A DNA stretch of 64,000 nucleotides from Bacillus luti (GTDB lineage Bacteria; Bacillota; Bacilli; Bacillales; Bacillaceae_G), in the NCBI RefSeq assembly GCF_001884105.1, contig NZ_MACI01000062.1:1-64000 (forward strand), written 5' to 3'. This document shows positions 52,266 through 61,145 of this stretch, in pieces. A model generated the notes under the pieces. The model worked only from the letters and a program-made list of their open reading frames with translations, was not told the origin of the DNA and searched no databases. A program made the translations under genes and the position numbers. The first letter of the stretch is position 1. The number at the start of each line of letters is the position of its first letter.

Positions 52266-53921
52266 TTATAATGATTGTTTTAAATTGATTTTTCCTTGTT
52301 CGCCTAAAACACCGTCAGCGATATTTACAGCGTGATCACCGATACGCTCTAAGTTACTTACCATATCAACGAAGATGATACTTGCATCACCTGAACAGCT
52401 ACGTTCGTTCAGACGTAATACGTGACGTTTGCGAAGAACACGCTCCATTTGGTCGATTTTACGTTCTTTCGCAATAACAGTTTGAGCTAGTTCAGTATCG
52501 AAGTTTGTTAAAGCTTCAACTGCGTCTTGTAATGTTGAAATTGTTAATTCAAGCATTTCATTTAGTTCAGCTAGTGCTTCGTCTGATAGAGAAACACGGT
52601 TTGAAATTTGGAAATCTACAAGTTCTACAAGGTTTTCTACATGATCACCGACACGTTCAATATCTCCAACGACACCTGCTAAAACAGAATGCTTCTCAGA
52701 GTCTGTTGGTGAAAGTGGTTTTTCTGATAGTAAAACTAAATACTCGGTAATTTTTTTATCTAAATTGTTAATAGCGCCCTCTAATTGAGTAGCCATATCA
52801 GCGTGTTTTTTGTCTTGTGTATTTAAAAATTGGTTTGCTTCTTTTAATCCGTGTAATGAAAACTCAGCCATACGGATGATTTCTTTTTGAGCTTCTGTTA
52901 AAGCGATAGCTGGAGATTGCTCAATAAAGATTGGATTTAAATGTTGCGGTTTGAAATCAATAGCAGAATCTTCACCACGAATAAGTTTTGTTACAATCCA
53001 TGCTAATACCGCGATGAACGGGAATTGAATAACTGCATTTGTTATGTTAAATGTTCCATGTGCAAATGCAATTGTCATTTCTGGATTTAAGTTTAATGAT
53101 GTTTGGAAATATTGAATTAAACTTGTAAACGGTACTAATAAAATTGTAAAGATAATTGTACCGACGATATTAAAGATAACGTGAACTAATGCTGCACGTC
53201 TTGCGGCGATAGAAGTACCGATTGCTGCTAATACAGCTGTAATTGTTGTACCGATATTATCACCGAATAATACAGGAAGGGCAGCTTGTAAATCAATTGC
53301 ACCTTGACCGAATAGTTCTTGCAAAATACCGATTGTTGCACTTGAACTTTGTACAATTAAAGTGAAGACTGTACCAACAACAACGCCTAAAATTGGGTTA
53401 TCACTCATACTAACCGTTAGTTCTTGGAATGATTCTAAAGAGCGAAGAGGTTTCATACCTGCACTCATTAATTCTAAACCGAAGAATAACATACCAAAAC
53501 CGAATATAACTTGACCTAAAGAATGTACTTTTTTATTTTTAAAGAAGAATAGTAAGATAGCTCCAACTGCCATAATTGGGAGAGCGTATTCTCCGATTTT
53601 AATTCCGATAATAAATGCAGTAACTGTCGTTCCGATGTTCGCACCCATAATAACACCAATTGCTTGTCTTAATGTCATAAATCCGGCACTTACAAGTCCG
53701 ACTGTTAAAGCGGTTGTTCCTGAACTTGATTGGATTAATACAGTAACTAACATACCTGCTAGTACACCCATCAGTGGGTTTGTTGTAAAGCGATCTAAAA
53801 TATCGCGAAGACGATCTCCAGCTGCTTGTTGCAGTCCATCGCCCATGTATTTAATCCCGAATAAGAAAATACCTAATCCACCAATGAACTGGAAGATCAT
53901 ATCTTGAACATTATATTCCAC
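52266..53921 (-). CDS. Na+/phosphate cotransporter with PhoU domain
   Basis: 551 residues from the GTG at 53921 (AAGGAG 8 nt upstream; a GTG at 53930 sits directly on it). The membrane half has two NptA/PNaS repeats with the hallmark QSSSGTTALTVGLV and QSSSATIGILQEL, and GANIGTT/GDNIGTT. The C-terminal PhoU-like helical domain (from about 345) has E-R-[IV]-G-D-H motifs. It imports phosphate with sodium. The family is also called YjbB/NptA. Confidence 0.92.
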   Translation of the reverse strand: MEYNVQDMIFQFIGGLGIFLFGIKYMGDGLQQAAGDRLRDILDRFTTNPLMGVLAGMLVTVLIQSSSGTTALTVGLVSAGFMTLRQAIGVIMGANIGTTVTAFIIGIKIGEYALPIMAVGAILLFFFKNKKVHSLGQVIFGFGMLFFGLELMSAGMKPLRSLESFQELTVSMSDNPILGVVVGTVFTLIVQSSSATIGILQELFGQGAIDLQAALPVLFGDNIGTTITAVLAAIGTSIAARRAALVHVIFNIVGTIIFTILLVPFTSLIQYFQTSLNLNPEMTIAFAHGTFNITNAVIQFPFIAVLAWIVTKLIRGEDSAIDFKPQHLNPIFIEQSPAIALTEAQKEIIRMAEFSLHGLKEANQFLNTQDKKHADMATQLEGAINNLDKKITEYLVLLSEKPLSPTDSEKHSVLAGVVGDIERVGDHVENLVELVDFQISNRVSLSDEALAELNEMLELTISTLQDAVEALTNFDTELAQTVIAKERKIDQMERVLRKRHVLRLNERSCSGDASIIFVDMVSNLERIGDHAVNIADGVLGEQGKINLKQSL

Positions 53922-54108
53922 GCATTCCACTCCTTAAATTTCATGTACGATGTAATTATTAACTGAACCTTGAGTCACTGTAAACGGTTTGTTAGTAAAA
54001 TTTACACTAAATTTACAAAGAGGTGAAAAGTTTACAATTCTTTAAAGAAACAGCTGTATTTTATTGGTTTTCTTGTTGGGAAACCGATATTTTTATTAAG
54101 AAGTCACA

Positions 54109-54189
54109 TTTATCACACTATTTAAGGATAGTAAAAATAGGAGAACTAGACTATCCCAATTGGGTATGCTAGGTAAAGTTTCACTGTAT
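54109..54189 (-). repeat. Degenerate bcr1-like repeat
   Basis: Minus strand: ATACAGTGAAACTTTA ... CTTAAATAGTGTGATAAA. Ends like other copies, with an internal ACCCAATTGGGATAG palindrome. Confidence 0.45.
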
Positions 54190-54420
54190 TTATAATGGCT
54201 CATTACATATTTTTTGATTAAAATTAGAAAAATATGTAGGAGAAATGGGGAGGTTTGAAATGAAAGTAAAAACGATTGAATGATTTTAGAACGTCTTTTT
54301 TGAAGTGCTTACAACAATAAAAAAGAGCAATTCGTATATGAATTTGCCCTGTTTTTTATGTTAAAAAAGTTTGAGTACTTCGTATAATAAAAATTGTGCG
54401 CAGCGTGCTTCTTGAATCCT
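54190..54420. other. Intergenic region with gene remnant signals
   Basis: A good ribosome binding site (GGGGAGG) and ATG at 54259 lead only seven codons (MKVKTIE stop), likely a decayed gene start. The stem AGAGCAATTCG ... CGAATTTGCCCT-like region with TTTTTTATG (about 54323-54360) may be a terminator. No intact gene is seen. Confidence 0.4.
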
Positions 54421-54474
54421 GTTATGTGCGTACAATCCTGATAAGGGTTGCTAACAAGAGAGTTTCACTTTAGT
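54421..54474 (-). repeat. Possible bcr1-like repeat end
   Basis: Minus strand: ACTAAAGTGAAACTCTC..., like the repeat ends elsewhere. It supplies the TAA stop of the reductase gene that ends at 54470. The distal end is not recognisable, so confidence is low. Confidence 0.35.
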
Positions 54475-55459
54475 AGGAGTTATCGTTATGCTTTACATTT
54501 ATGACGACATTTCCCTTTTTGTGCCCTTTTTCAACATATATATGAGCTTCAACAATTTCCTCAAAATTATATTGTCTATCAATGATCACTTTTATCTTAC
54601 CGTTCTCAATAAGTTCTTTAAGGAAGTTTAGTGCTTCCGAAGTTTCTGGTGCGTTTTGACCTAATATTAGTTTCTTACGGCTCGTCAATTTCGTCCATAG
54701 CATTTGAGCACTTGGTAGTGGCTCGACGATATTTATATAAGTACCGTCTTCTTTTAACAATTTCATACAATCTGAAAATGTACTTTTATTTACAGCTTCA
54801 AAGATAACATCATAAGCTCCGTTTATAGTAGAAAAATCGCTTGCGGTGTAATCAATTACTTCGTCAGCTCCTAGGGACTTTACCCATTCTAAATTTGAGC
54901 TACTGCACAATCCTGTCACTGTCGCACCGAAATATTTGGAAATCTGCACTGCATAACTGCCGACACTTCCAGAAGCTCCGTAAATAAGAACGTTTTGACC
55001 GTTTTGAATGTTGGCTTTTCTAAGGAAAAACAAGGCTGTACGTGCTCCGATTGGAAGGGCTGCGGCTTCTTCATAGGTTATATTGGAGGGCTTCACGCAC
55101 ACTGGTCCATCTTCGGGTAGACAAATATATTCAGCATAAGAACCAAAATTTGTTTGGGTAGCAGCGAAAACAGGATCTCCTACTTTAAAACGCGTAACGT
55201 CTTTTCCTACTGATTCAACTTCACCAGAGAATTCCATTCCTAGTATTTGTTTTTTCGGATGTTTGAAGCCAAGCGTAATTCGAGCGGGTATCCAAACTGA
55301 AGAGGGAACCGTAAAACTTCTTGAGCGAATATCTCCAGCTGTTACGGTTGTCGCTTTTATTTTTACAAGTATTTCGTTTTCTTTAGGACTAGGTTTTTCT
55401 ACCTCTTTCAATTGAAGAACGTCGGGGGGACCGTATTTTGTGTACACTATTGCTTTCAT
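54470..55459 (-). CDS. NAD(P)-dependent alcohol dehydrogenase/quinone reductase
   Basis: 329 residues from the ATG at 55459 (GGAGGA 8 nt upstream; another ATG two codons earlier is too close). Medium-chain reductase: the N-terminal KAIVYTKYGPPDVLQLKEV is typical of quinone-reductase type enzymes, the cofactor loop is IYGASGSVGSYAVQISKYFG, and the zinc ligands of true alcohol dehydrogenases are absent. The substrate is unknown. The stop TAA falls in sequence resembling a bcr1 end. Confidence 0.9.
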   Translation of the reverse strand: MKAIVYTKYGPPDVLQLKEVEKPSPKENEILVKIKATTVTAGDIRSRSFTVPSSVWIPARITLGFKHPKKQILGMEFSGEVESVGKDVTRFKVGDPVFAATQTNFGSYAEYICLPEDGPVCVKPSNITYEEAAALPIGARTALFFLRKANIQNGQNVLIYGASGSVGSYAVQISKYFGATVTGLCSSSNLEWVKSLGADEVIDYTASDFSTINGAYDVIFEAVNKSTFSDCMKLLKEDGTYINIVEPLPSAQMLWTKLTSRKKLILGQNAPETSEALNFLKELIENGKIKVIIDRQYNFEEIVEAHIYVEKGHKKGNVVINVKHNDNSY

Positions 55460-55540
55460 CAACATTTCCTCCAATTCGTTCTATATATTAATATCATACG
55501 AACAACAGGAATAAATAGAACACGGGTTCATCTTTCAATA

Positions 55541-55591
55541 CAATGCAAAAAGCAGTGTGATTTTTGGGGGAATCCACTGCTTTTTGCATTT
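55541..55591 (-). terminator. Long hairpin between reductase and MFS genes
   Basis: AATGCAAAAAGCAGTG - 17-nt loop - CACTGCTTTTTGCATT. It lies upstream of the reductase gene and after the MFS gene on the same strand. It most likely ends MFS transcripts, although the tail after the stem is weak. Confidence 0.5.
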
Positions 55592-55643
55592 GTGTATATA
55601 TAATTTTTTTAGTCTAAGTACTTTGAAATAGAGCGAGTTAACA

Positions 55644-56846
55644 TTATCCAACGGCTTTTTCGTTTATTTTACCTTTCTGTTTTTGTTTCCGTAAGCTTGT
55701 GATGTAAATGAACAGGAAAGCAATAAGTAACAGAGAGGAATAACGATATACAGTTGCATAGTTTGTAAAATGTGCAATGAATCCAAAAATAATTGCTCCA
55801 GCGCCAATTCCAAGGTCAAATGCTGAGAAGAATGTAGCGGTTGCGACTCCTCGTCGGTGTGGTGCTACGCGGTCAATCATCCATGCTTGTAGCGCCGGTT
55901 GAATCGCCCCAAAACCACTTCCATAACATGCTGCTGCAATAATTAAGCTTGGAATTGTAGTCGTATAGGACAATAAAATAATACCTGTAAACGTTATAAT
56001 AACTCCTGGAATAATAACGAATGCATGACCTTTCGCATCATATAATTTTCCAGAAAACGGACGAGTGACAGCGATTGCTAGTGCATTAAATAAGAAGAAG
56101 AGACTTATATCAGCAATGCCGACTTCCGTAGCAAATAATGTAATAAAGCTCCCGATACCTCCGTACATTAATGTAATACATAATATTAATAATGAAGGAA
56201 GTAAAGCTTTGCGCTCAATAAATCCATCGAGAAAAGTACCAGATGATTGCTGTGGTGGTTGTTTCGTTTTTTTTATTTGAAGTAGTTTCGTTAATATTAA
56301 TGAAGCTATTGTGCATAAAAGTGCACATAAAAAAAGAACGGTAAAGTTATATGTTTGCATAAGCCATAGTCCGATTAATGGACCGAGTGCCATTGCAATT
56401 GTTCCAGAAAGGCCAAAATATCCCATGCCTTCTCCTCGGCGAGCTGCTGGAATTAAATCAGAAACGACAGTTCCATATGTAGTCGTTGTAATCCCGAATC
56501 CAGCGCCGTGTAAAATACGAACGGCTAATAAGAGAAAAACAGTCGAGGCGAAAAGGTAACTGCCCATAGCAAGTAAACAAATAGCAGTACCAATCATTAA
56601 AATGATTTTTTTATTGAATTTCTGCAAGGCGTTTCCAGTTAACGGTCTAACAAAAAGTGCCGCCACGGTAAACATACCGACAACAAATCCGATATTGGAA
56701 CTTGTGCCACCAATTTCTTTCACATAAACAGGTAAAGTCGGAATTAACATTTGAAATCCTAAAAACATACATAAGTTTGCAAAAATTAAAGCAACAAACT
56801 CTTTTGTCCATAACGGTTCTCGTTTTACGAGTATTGCTTCTCCCAT
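55644..56846 (-). CDS. MFS transporter (YwoG-like)
   Basis: 400 residues with 12 helices. It has the loop 2-3 motif RPLTGNALQKFNKKI (degenerate A motif) and RILHGAGFGITTTTYGTVVSDLIPAARRGEGMG (in part), characteristic of the YwoG/YfcJ-like branch. TAGGGGATGA is upstream of the ATG. No regulator is adjacent. The substrate is unknown; probably export of small molecules. Confidence 0.88.
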   Translation of the reverse strand: MGEAILVKREPLWTKEFVALIFANLCMFLGFQMLIPTLPVYVKEIGGTSSNIGFVVGMFTVAALFVRPLTGNALQKFNKKIILMIGTAICLLAMGSYLFASTVFLLLAVRILHGAGFGITTTTYGTVVSDLIPAARRGEGMGYFGLSGTIAMALGPLIGLWLMQTYNFTVLFLCALLCTIASLILTKLLQIKKTKQPPQQSSGTFLDGFIERKALLPSLLILCITLMYGGIGSFITLFATEVGIADISLFFLFNALAIAVTRPFSGKLYDAKGHAFVIIPGVIITFTGIILLSYTTTIPSLIIAAACYGSGFGAIQPALQAWMIDRVAPHRRGVATATFFSAFDLGIGAGAIIFGFIAHFTNYATVYRYSSLLLIAFLFIYITSLRKQKQKGKINEKAVG

Positions 56847-56868
56847 ATATTCATCCCCTATATAACAA

Positions 56869-56922
56869 TTTTCCCGCTATTCGCGGGCAGTAAAACCCAC
56901 ACTGATTAAAGTTTCACTTTAT
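56869..56922 (-). repeat. Short bcr1-like repeat
   Basis: Minus strand: ATAAAGTGAAACTTTAATCA GTGTGGGTTTTACTGCC CGCGAATAGCGGGAAAA, 54 bp. It has the best-preserved short copy ends. It lies upstream of the MFS gene, 23 nt from its start codon. Confidence 0.6.
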
Positions 56923-57218
56923 CTCTTTTCTTTCGAGTATATGTATTGGTCAATGTAACAGTCAAGGAAGGTGTCTTGAAAACGGATAACAATTTTTAAA
57001 ACGAAAAAACTGACAAATTTGTGTAAAAGCTACACAACTATGAAAAAAAGATGTAAAGTATAGATGTATAGACTAGTAGTTGTTATGAATGATAGAAATT
57101 ATTTTTTTCTTTAAAGAAAGCGGATTCAAAAAAGTAGTGAATGAGAAGGGGATGTATACTTTTTCACTACATATATTTGAAAAGGTTTACAAAACGATGA
57201 AGAAAGAGGCGTGTACAT
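56923..57218 (+). promoter_or_regulatory. Upstream region of mupG1 with possible cre
   Basis: A cre-like site AAGAAAGCGGATTCA at 57114-57128 differs by one base from the WTGNAANCGNWNNCW consensus. No other gene is seen in this 296-bp spacer. A clear promoter could not be chosen. Confidence 0.45.
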
Positions 57219-58307
57219 ATGAGACGATTAGGTATTTCTATTTATCCAGAACATTCAACGGTGGAGAAAGATAAGGAGTATTTAACATTAGCAAGTAAAT
57301 ATGGATTTACTCGTGTATTCACATGTTTATTATCTGTAGATGGTGAAAAAGAGAAAATTATAGAAGAGTTTAAAGAAACGATTTCTCATGCGAATGCATT
57401 AGGGTTCCAAGTGTTAGTTGATATTAGTCCATCTGTTTTTGAACAACTTGGTATTTCATATAACGATTTATCGTTCTTCCATGAACTAGGTGCGTACGGT
57501 ATTCGTTTAGATGTTGGTTTCTCAGGATTAGAAGAATCAATTATGACGTACAACCCGTATGGATTAAAAATCGAAATTAATATGAGCAACGGTACGAAAT
57601 ATGTAGATAATATTATGAGCCATAGACCAAATCGTGAAAATTTAATTGGTTGTCATAACTTTTATCCGCATCGTTATTCAGGATTATCATACGATCATTT
57701 CATTAAATGCTCGAAACAATTTAAAGATTACGGCATGAGAACAGCTGCATTTATTTCATCATTTGATGCAACATATGGACCTTGGCCAGTAACAGAAGGA
57801 TTATGTACGTTAGAGCAGCATCGTGAATTACCGATGACAACACAGGCGAAGCATCTATTTGCTACAGAATTAATTGATGATGTTATTATTGCGAATGCAT
57901 ATGCTTCAGAAGAAGAGCTACAAGTGCTAGGCGCATTAAATAAAGAAAAACAAACATTTGATATAGGATTATATGATACAACAACAGAATTAGAAAGAAT
58001 CATTGTGTTAGACGAACCACATTTTTATCGTGGGGATGTATCTGAATATATGATTCGTTCTACACAAAGCCGTGTGAAATATAAAAAAGAAGAGTTTAAA
58101 CCTCATAATACGCGTGAAATTAAACGCGGTGATCTTTTAATTGATAATGAACAGTATGGTCAATATAAAGGTGAGTTGCAAATTGCTTTAAAAGATATGG
58201 TGAATACAGGAAAAACAAATGTAGTTGGTCGAATTGTGGAAGAAGAAATTTTCTTATTAGATTATTTACAAGCATGGGATAAATTCGGATTTACATTAAA
58301 GAAATAG
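57219..58307 (+). CDS. MupG-family 6-phosphoglycosidase (DUF871/GH170), copy 1
   Basis: 362 residues. A TIM barrel (about 1-230: LGISIYPEHST, TCLLSV, GIRLDVGF, LIGCHNFYPHRYSGLS) and the C-terminal beta domain (YRGDVSEYMIRST; YGQYKGELQIAL) are complete. In S. aureus, MupG hydrolyses MurNAc 6-phosphate-GlcNAc taken up by a PTS. The paralogue at 62700 is about 60% identical by eye. AAAGAGGCG is upstream. No murQ or murR is here, so the true substrate of this cluster may differ. Confidence 0.88.
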   Translation: MRRLGISIYPEHSTVEKDKEYLTLASKYGFTRVFTCLLSVDGEKEKIIEEFKETISHANALGFQVLVDISPSVFEQLGISYNDLSFFHELGAYGIRLDVGFSGLEESIMTYNPYGLKIEINMSNGTKYVDNIMSHRPNRENLIGCHNFYPHRYSGLSYDHFIKCSKQFKDYGMRTAAFISSFDATYGPWPVTEGLCTLEQHRELPMTTQAKHLFATELIDDVIIANAYASEEELQVLGALNKEKQTFDIGLYDTTTELERIIVLDEPHFYRGDVSEYMIRSTQSRVKYKKEEFKPHNTREIKRGDLLIDNEQYGQYKGELQIALKDMVNTGKTNVVGRIVEEEIFLLDYLQAWDKFGFTLKK

Positions 58308-58318
58308 ATAAAATATAA

Positions 58319-58357
58319 AGGGAAAAAACTACTGACTTCAGCAGCTTTTTCCTTTTT
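58319..58357 (+). terminator. Intrinsic terminator after mupG1
   Basis: GGAAAAAACTACTGA - C - TTCAGCAGCTTTTTCC followed by TTTTTATA. Confidence 0.82.
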
Positions 58358-58383
58358 ATATATAAAGAGTGAGAGGAAGAGCT

Positions 58384-60324
58384 ATGACAAAGGTGCATCA
58401 GCGATTAATTTCTATTTTAGAGGAGTTTTTAGAAGAGAAATCGATGTTAAATCGAGCTTTTTTAGCGAGCCGTTTACACGTATCAACGAAGACGATTCAA
58501 AAGGATATAAAATTATTAAATGATATATTGAGAGAGCACGGAGCGGAAATTGAATCACAAAGAGGAACTGGATACGAACTAGAAATTATACAAGCGAAGA
58601 AATTTGAAGAGTTTTGCAGGATTGTATTTCAAAAACAAACAGAACAAATACCAACGTCTTATGAAGAGAGAGTAACTTATATTTTGCAGCGTGTGTTAAC
58701 GACAGGTGGGTATGTGAAGCTTTCACAGCTAGCGGAAGAAATTTATGTGAGTAAATCAACTGTAAACTTAATTATGAAAGATGTTACCGATATTTGTAGT
58801 CGCTATCAATTACAAATTGAAAAGAGACCGTATTATGGTATACGTATTGTTGGCGAAGAGTTTAATATTCGTTCTTGTTTATCACAATATGGTTTGCTGC
58901 GCTATGAGCATACTCCGTTTCATGAGCAATTTGAGGAGGAGGAAACATATTTATCGTTACCCCACAGATCACTCATCCGTTCAGTTATATTAAAGTATAT
59001 TGAGGGAGGAACGATATATTTATCAGATATAGAAATTGATAATTTAGTCGTTCACATTGCAATTGTATTAAAGCGCTGTGAGGATCAGCATTATATGAAT
59101 GCACTAAATGCGGAACAATCGGAGCTTATCATAAAGAAAGAATATACAATTGCGAAACAAATTTTAGGTGATTTAGAGCAAGAGTTGAAACTTTCCTTTC
59201 CAGAAGAAGAAGCTTTATATGTGACGATGCATTTATTAAGTACGGCTGTTGCAACGAGAGATCACTATGAAACTGTAGAAGAACTAGTAGGGAAAGATAT
59301 ATATGCGCTTATGCAGCATATTCTTTTTAAAGTAGCGGAAGAACGGAATCTTATTTTTTATTACGATGAAGAGTTATTATTTGGATTTGGTGTTCATTTA
59401 AAAACGTTATTAAACCGTTTGAAATATAAATTAAATACGAGAAACCCACTTTTAGAAGAAGTGAAAAAAAATTATCCGTACGCTTTTGAGATTGCGGTTC
59501 TCGTGGGAGATATAATTAGCGAATATACGGGTGAGTCGATCCAGGAAAGTGAAATTGGTTATATTGCCATTCATTTTGGGGGAGCCATGAGCCGTTTGCA
59601 GGAAAAGAATAAAAAGAAAAGATGTTTATTAGTTTGTGCGACCGGTCAAGGTAGTGCGCAGCTATTGAAATATAAAGTTTTATCACAATTTCGCGATAAA
59701 CTGGAGATTGTAGGGATTACAGGGTATTATCAATTGAAAGTAGAAGACCTGTATAGAGATAAAATTGATTGTATTATTAGTACGATTCATATTCCAAGTG
59801 GCTTGCCTGTTCCAGTTATTAAGGTAAACTCAATATTTGATGAAAAAGAGATAAAATCGATTGGTAAGTATTTATTTACACATGTGAATGACAGTGTGCA
59901 ACAATATATTAAGGAAGATTTGCTATTTTTGAATCATAGTGCTTCTACGAAAGAAGAAGTTATCCAGTTTTTATGTGAGAAAGCTGCTGAGAAAAACTAT
60001 GTGCCAGCAAACTTTTATGATTCTGTTATGGAGAGAGAACATACATCTCCGACAGCAGTTGGGAATTTAGTTGCGATTCCTCATCCGATGCAGTTATTAA
60101 GTGAGGAAACATTTTTGATGTTTTGTACACTTGATAAGGCCGTTGATTGGGGAGATAAAAAAGTACAAGTGATTATTTTATTTAGTGTGAAACGCAATAA
60201 TAATGAAGATTTACAACGACTTTATGATTTTTTATATGATATTATGTCTAGTCAGAGTACGATAGAGAAATTAACTCAGGCTGACGGAATTGAAGAGTTT
60301 CAAGAAATATTATTATCTATATAA
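58384..60324 (+). CDS. PRD-containing PTS operon activator (LicR/MtlR type)
   Basis: 646 residues from the ATG at 58384 (AGAGGAAG upstream). Two N-terminal HTH domains (about 1-65 and 90-160; LHVSTKTIQKDIKLLND and IYVSKSTVNLIMKDV) are followed by two PRDs with His phosphorylation sites (LVVHIAIVLK, VTMHLLST, GVHLKTLL, IAIHFGGA). A PTS IIB-like domain (Cys in LVCATGQGSAQLL) and a IIA domain with His in NLVAIPHPMQL complete it. It activates PTS operons depending on its phosphorylation, so it probably controls the genes at 60.4-63.8 kb. Confidence 0.93.
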   Translation: MTKVHQRLISILEEFLEEKSMLNRAFLASRLHVSTKTIQKDIKLLNDILREHGAEIESQRGTGYELEIIQAKKFEEFCRIVFQKQTEQIPTSYEERVTYILQRVLTTGGYVKLSQLAEEIYVSKSTVNLIMKDVTDICSRYQLQIEKRPYYGIRIVGEEFNIRSCLSQYGLLRYEHTPFHEQFEEEETYLSLPHRSLIRSVILKYIEGGTIYLSDIEIDNLVVHIAIVLKRCEDQHYMNALNAEQSELIIKKEYTIAKQILGDLEQELKLSFPEEEALYVTMHLLSTAVATRDHYETVEELVGKDIYALMQHILFKVAEERNLIFYYDEELLFGFGVHLKTLLNRLKYKLNTRNPLLEEVKKNYPYAFEIAVLVGDIISEYTGESIQESEIGYIAIHFGGAMSRLQEKNKKKRCLLVCATGQGSAQLLKYKVLSQFRDKLEIVGITGYYQLKVEDLYRDKIDCIISTIHIPSGLPVPVIKVNSIFDEKEIKSIGKYLFTHVNDSVQQYIKEDLLFLNHSASTKEEVIQFLCEKAAEKNYVPANFYDSVMEREHTSPTAVGNLVAIPHPMQLLSEETFLMFCTLDKAVDWGDKKVQVIILFSVKRNNNEDLQRLYDFLYDIMSSQSTIEKLTQADGIEEFQEILLSI

Positions 60325-60335
60325 GAAAAGTATAT

Positions 60336-60369
60336 AAAAACTTCCGTTACATAACGGAAGTTTTTTATG
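60336..60369 (+). terminator. Intrinsic terminator
   Basis: AAAAACTTCCGTT - ACAT - AACGGAAGTTTTTTATG, after the regulator gene. Confidence 0.88.
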
Positions 60370-60374
60370 TTTAA

Positions 60375-60390
60375 ATGAATGCGTTTTCAT
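60375..60390. promoter_or_regulatory. CcpA cre site before PTS genes
   Basis: On the minus strand ATGAAAACGCATTCAT fits the cre consensus WTGNAANCGNWNNCW fully. It lies 46 nt before the IIA start. Carbon catabolite repression of the PTS operon is likely. Confidence 0.72.
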
Positions 60391-60435
60391 AATAAGATAA
60401 AAATATAGAAAAAACATAGCTTGGGGGAATTTAAA

Positions 60436-60756
60436 ATGACTGATATGCAAACTCCATTTGCGTTAATTTTACATGGTGGCAACGCGAGAAGCGCAGCACT
60501 TGAGGCAATTGCTTTTGCAAGACAAGGAGATTTTGGGAATGCAAGTGAAAAGATGGAACTTGCTAGTGAAGAAATTTCGGCAGCTCATCGTATTCAAACG
60601 GATTTAATACAAGAAGAGGCAAGAGGAAATCATGCAGAAATCAGTTTACTGTTAGTGCATGCACAAGATCATTTAATGAATGCAATTACAGTGAAAGAAC
60701 TTGCTGAAGAATTTATTACTCTTCATAAACGAGTAGAAGAGAAAGTGACAGTATAA
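60436..60756 (+). CDS. PTS lactose/cellobiose-family IIA
   Basis: 106 residues from the ATG at 60436 (GGGGGAA upstream). A three-helix IIA of the Lac family: LILHGGNARSAALEAI, then the phosphorylated His in LLLVHAQDHLMNA. It takes phosphate from HPr and passes it to IIB. The next gene starts 1 nt after its stop. Confidence 0.94.
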   Translation: MTDMQTPFALILHGGNARSAALEAIAFARQGDFGNASEKMELASEEISAAHRIQTDLIQEEARGNHAEISLLLVHAQDHLMNAITVKELAEEFITLHKRVEEKVTV

Positions 60757-60757
60757 G

Positions 60758-61063
60758 ATGTACATTTTATTATGTTGTGCAGCAGGCATGTCAACGAGTA
60801 TGGTTGTAAGAAAAATGCAAGAAGAGGCAACGAAACAAGGGAAGGATTATAAAATTAAAGCAGTTGATTCAGAACTTGTGAAACTGGAAATAAAAAATGC
60901 TGATGTTGTTTTAATCGGTCCACAGGTGAAGTATTTGTTTCCAGCGGTACAGTTTCTTGCGAAGTCATACGATATACCGGTTGCAATTATAGAGCAACGA
61001 GATTATGGCATGTGTGACGGTTTGAAAGTACTGAAACAAGCAGAACAATTAGTTTTAGCATAA
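60758..61063 (+). CDS. PTS lactose/cellobiose-family IIB
   Basis: 101 residues with the active Cys near position 7 in ILLCCAAGMSTSMVVRKM. The remainder (DVVLIGPQVKYL) matches IIB of the cellobiose/chitobiose type. It has little ribosome binding site of its own and is coupled to IIA (1-nt gap). Confidence 0.94.
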   Translation: MYILLCCAAGMSTSMVVRKMQEEATKQGKDYKIKAVDSELVKLEIKNADVVLIGPQVKYLFPAVQFLAKSYDIPVAIIEQRDYGMCDGLKVLKQAEQLVLA

Positions 61064-61145
61064 TTATATTTTTTTAAATATAAACATTATAATGTTATAA
61101 CTTTATTTCATTCCTTCATTAAAAAAAGAAAGAGGAGGGGTATTG

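Noticed and set aside
54140-54170. Sixth CstR-like palindrome (ATACCCAATTGGGATA on the minus strand)
   Set aside because: The right half is GGGATA, not GGGTAT. It sits inside a degenerate repeat with no promoter or sulfur gene next to it.
49067-57000. Repeats considered as CRISPR or transposon inverted termini
   Set aside because: Copies are scattered kilobases apart, without spacers or transposase. They fit the bcr1-like pattern better.
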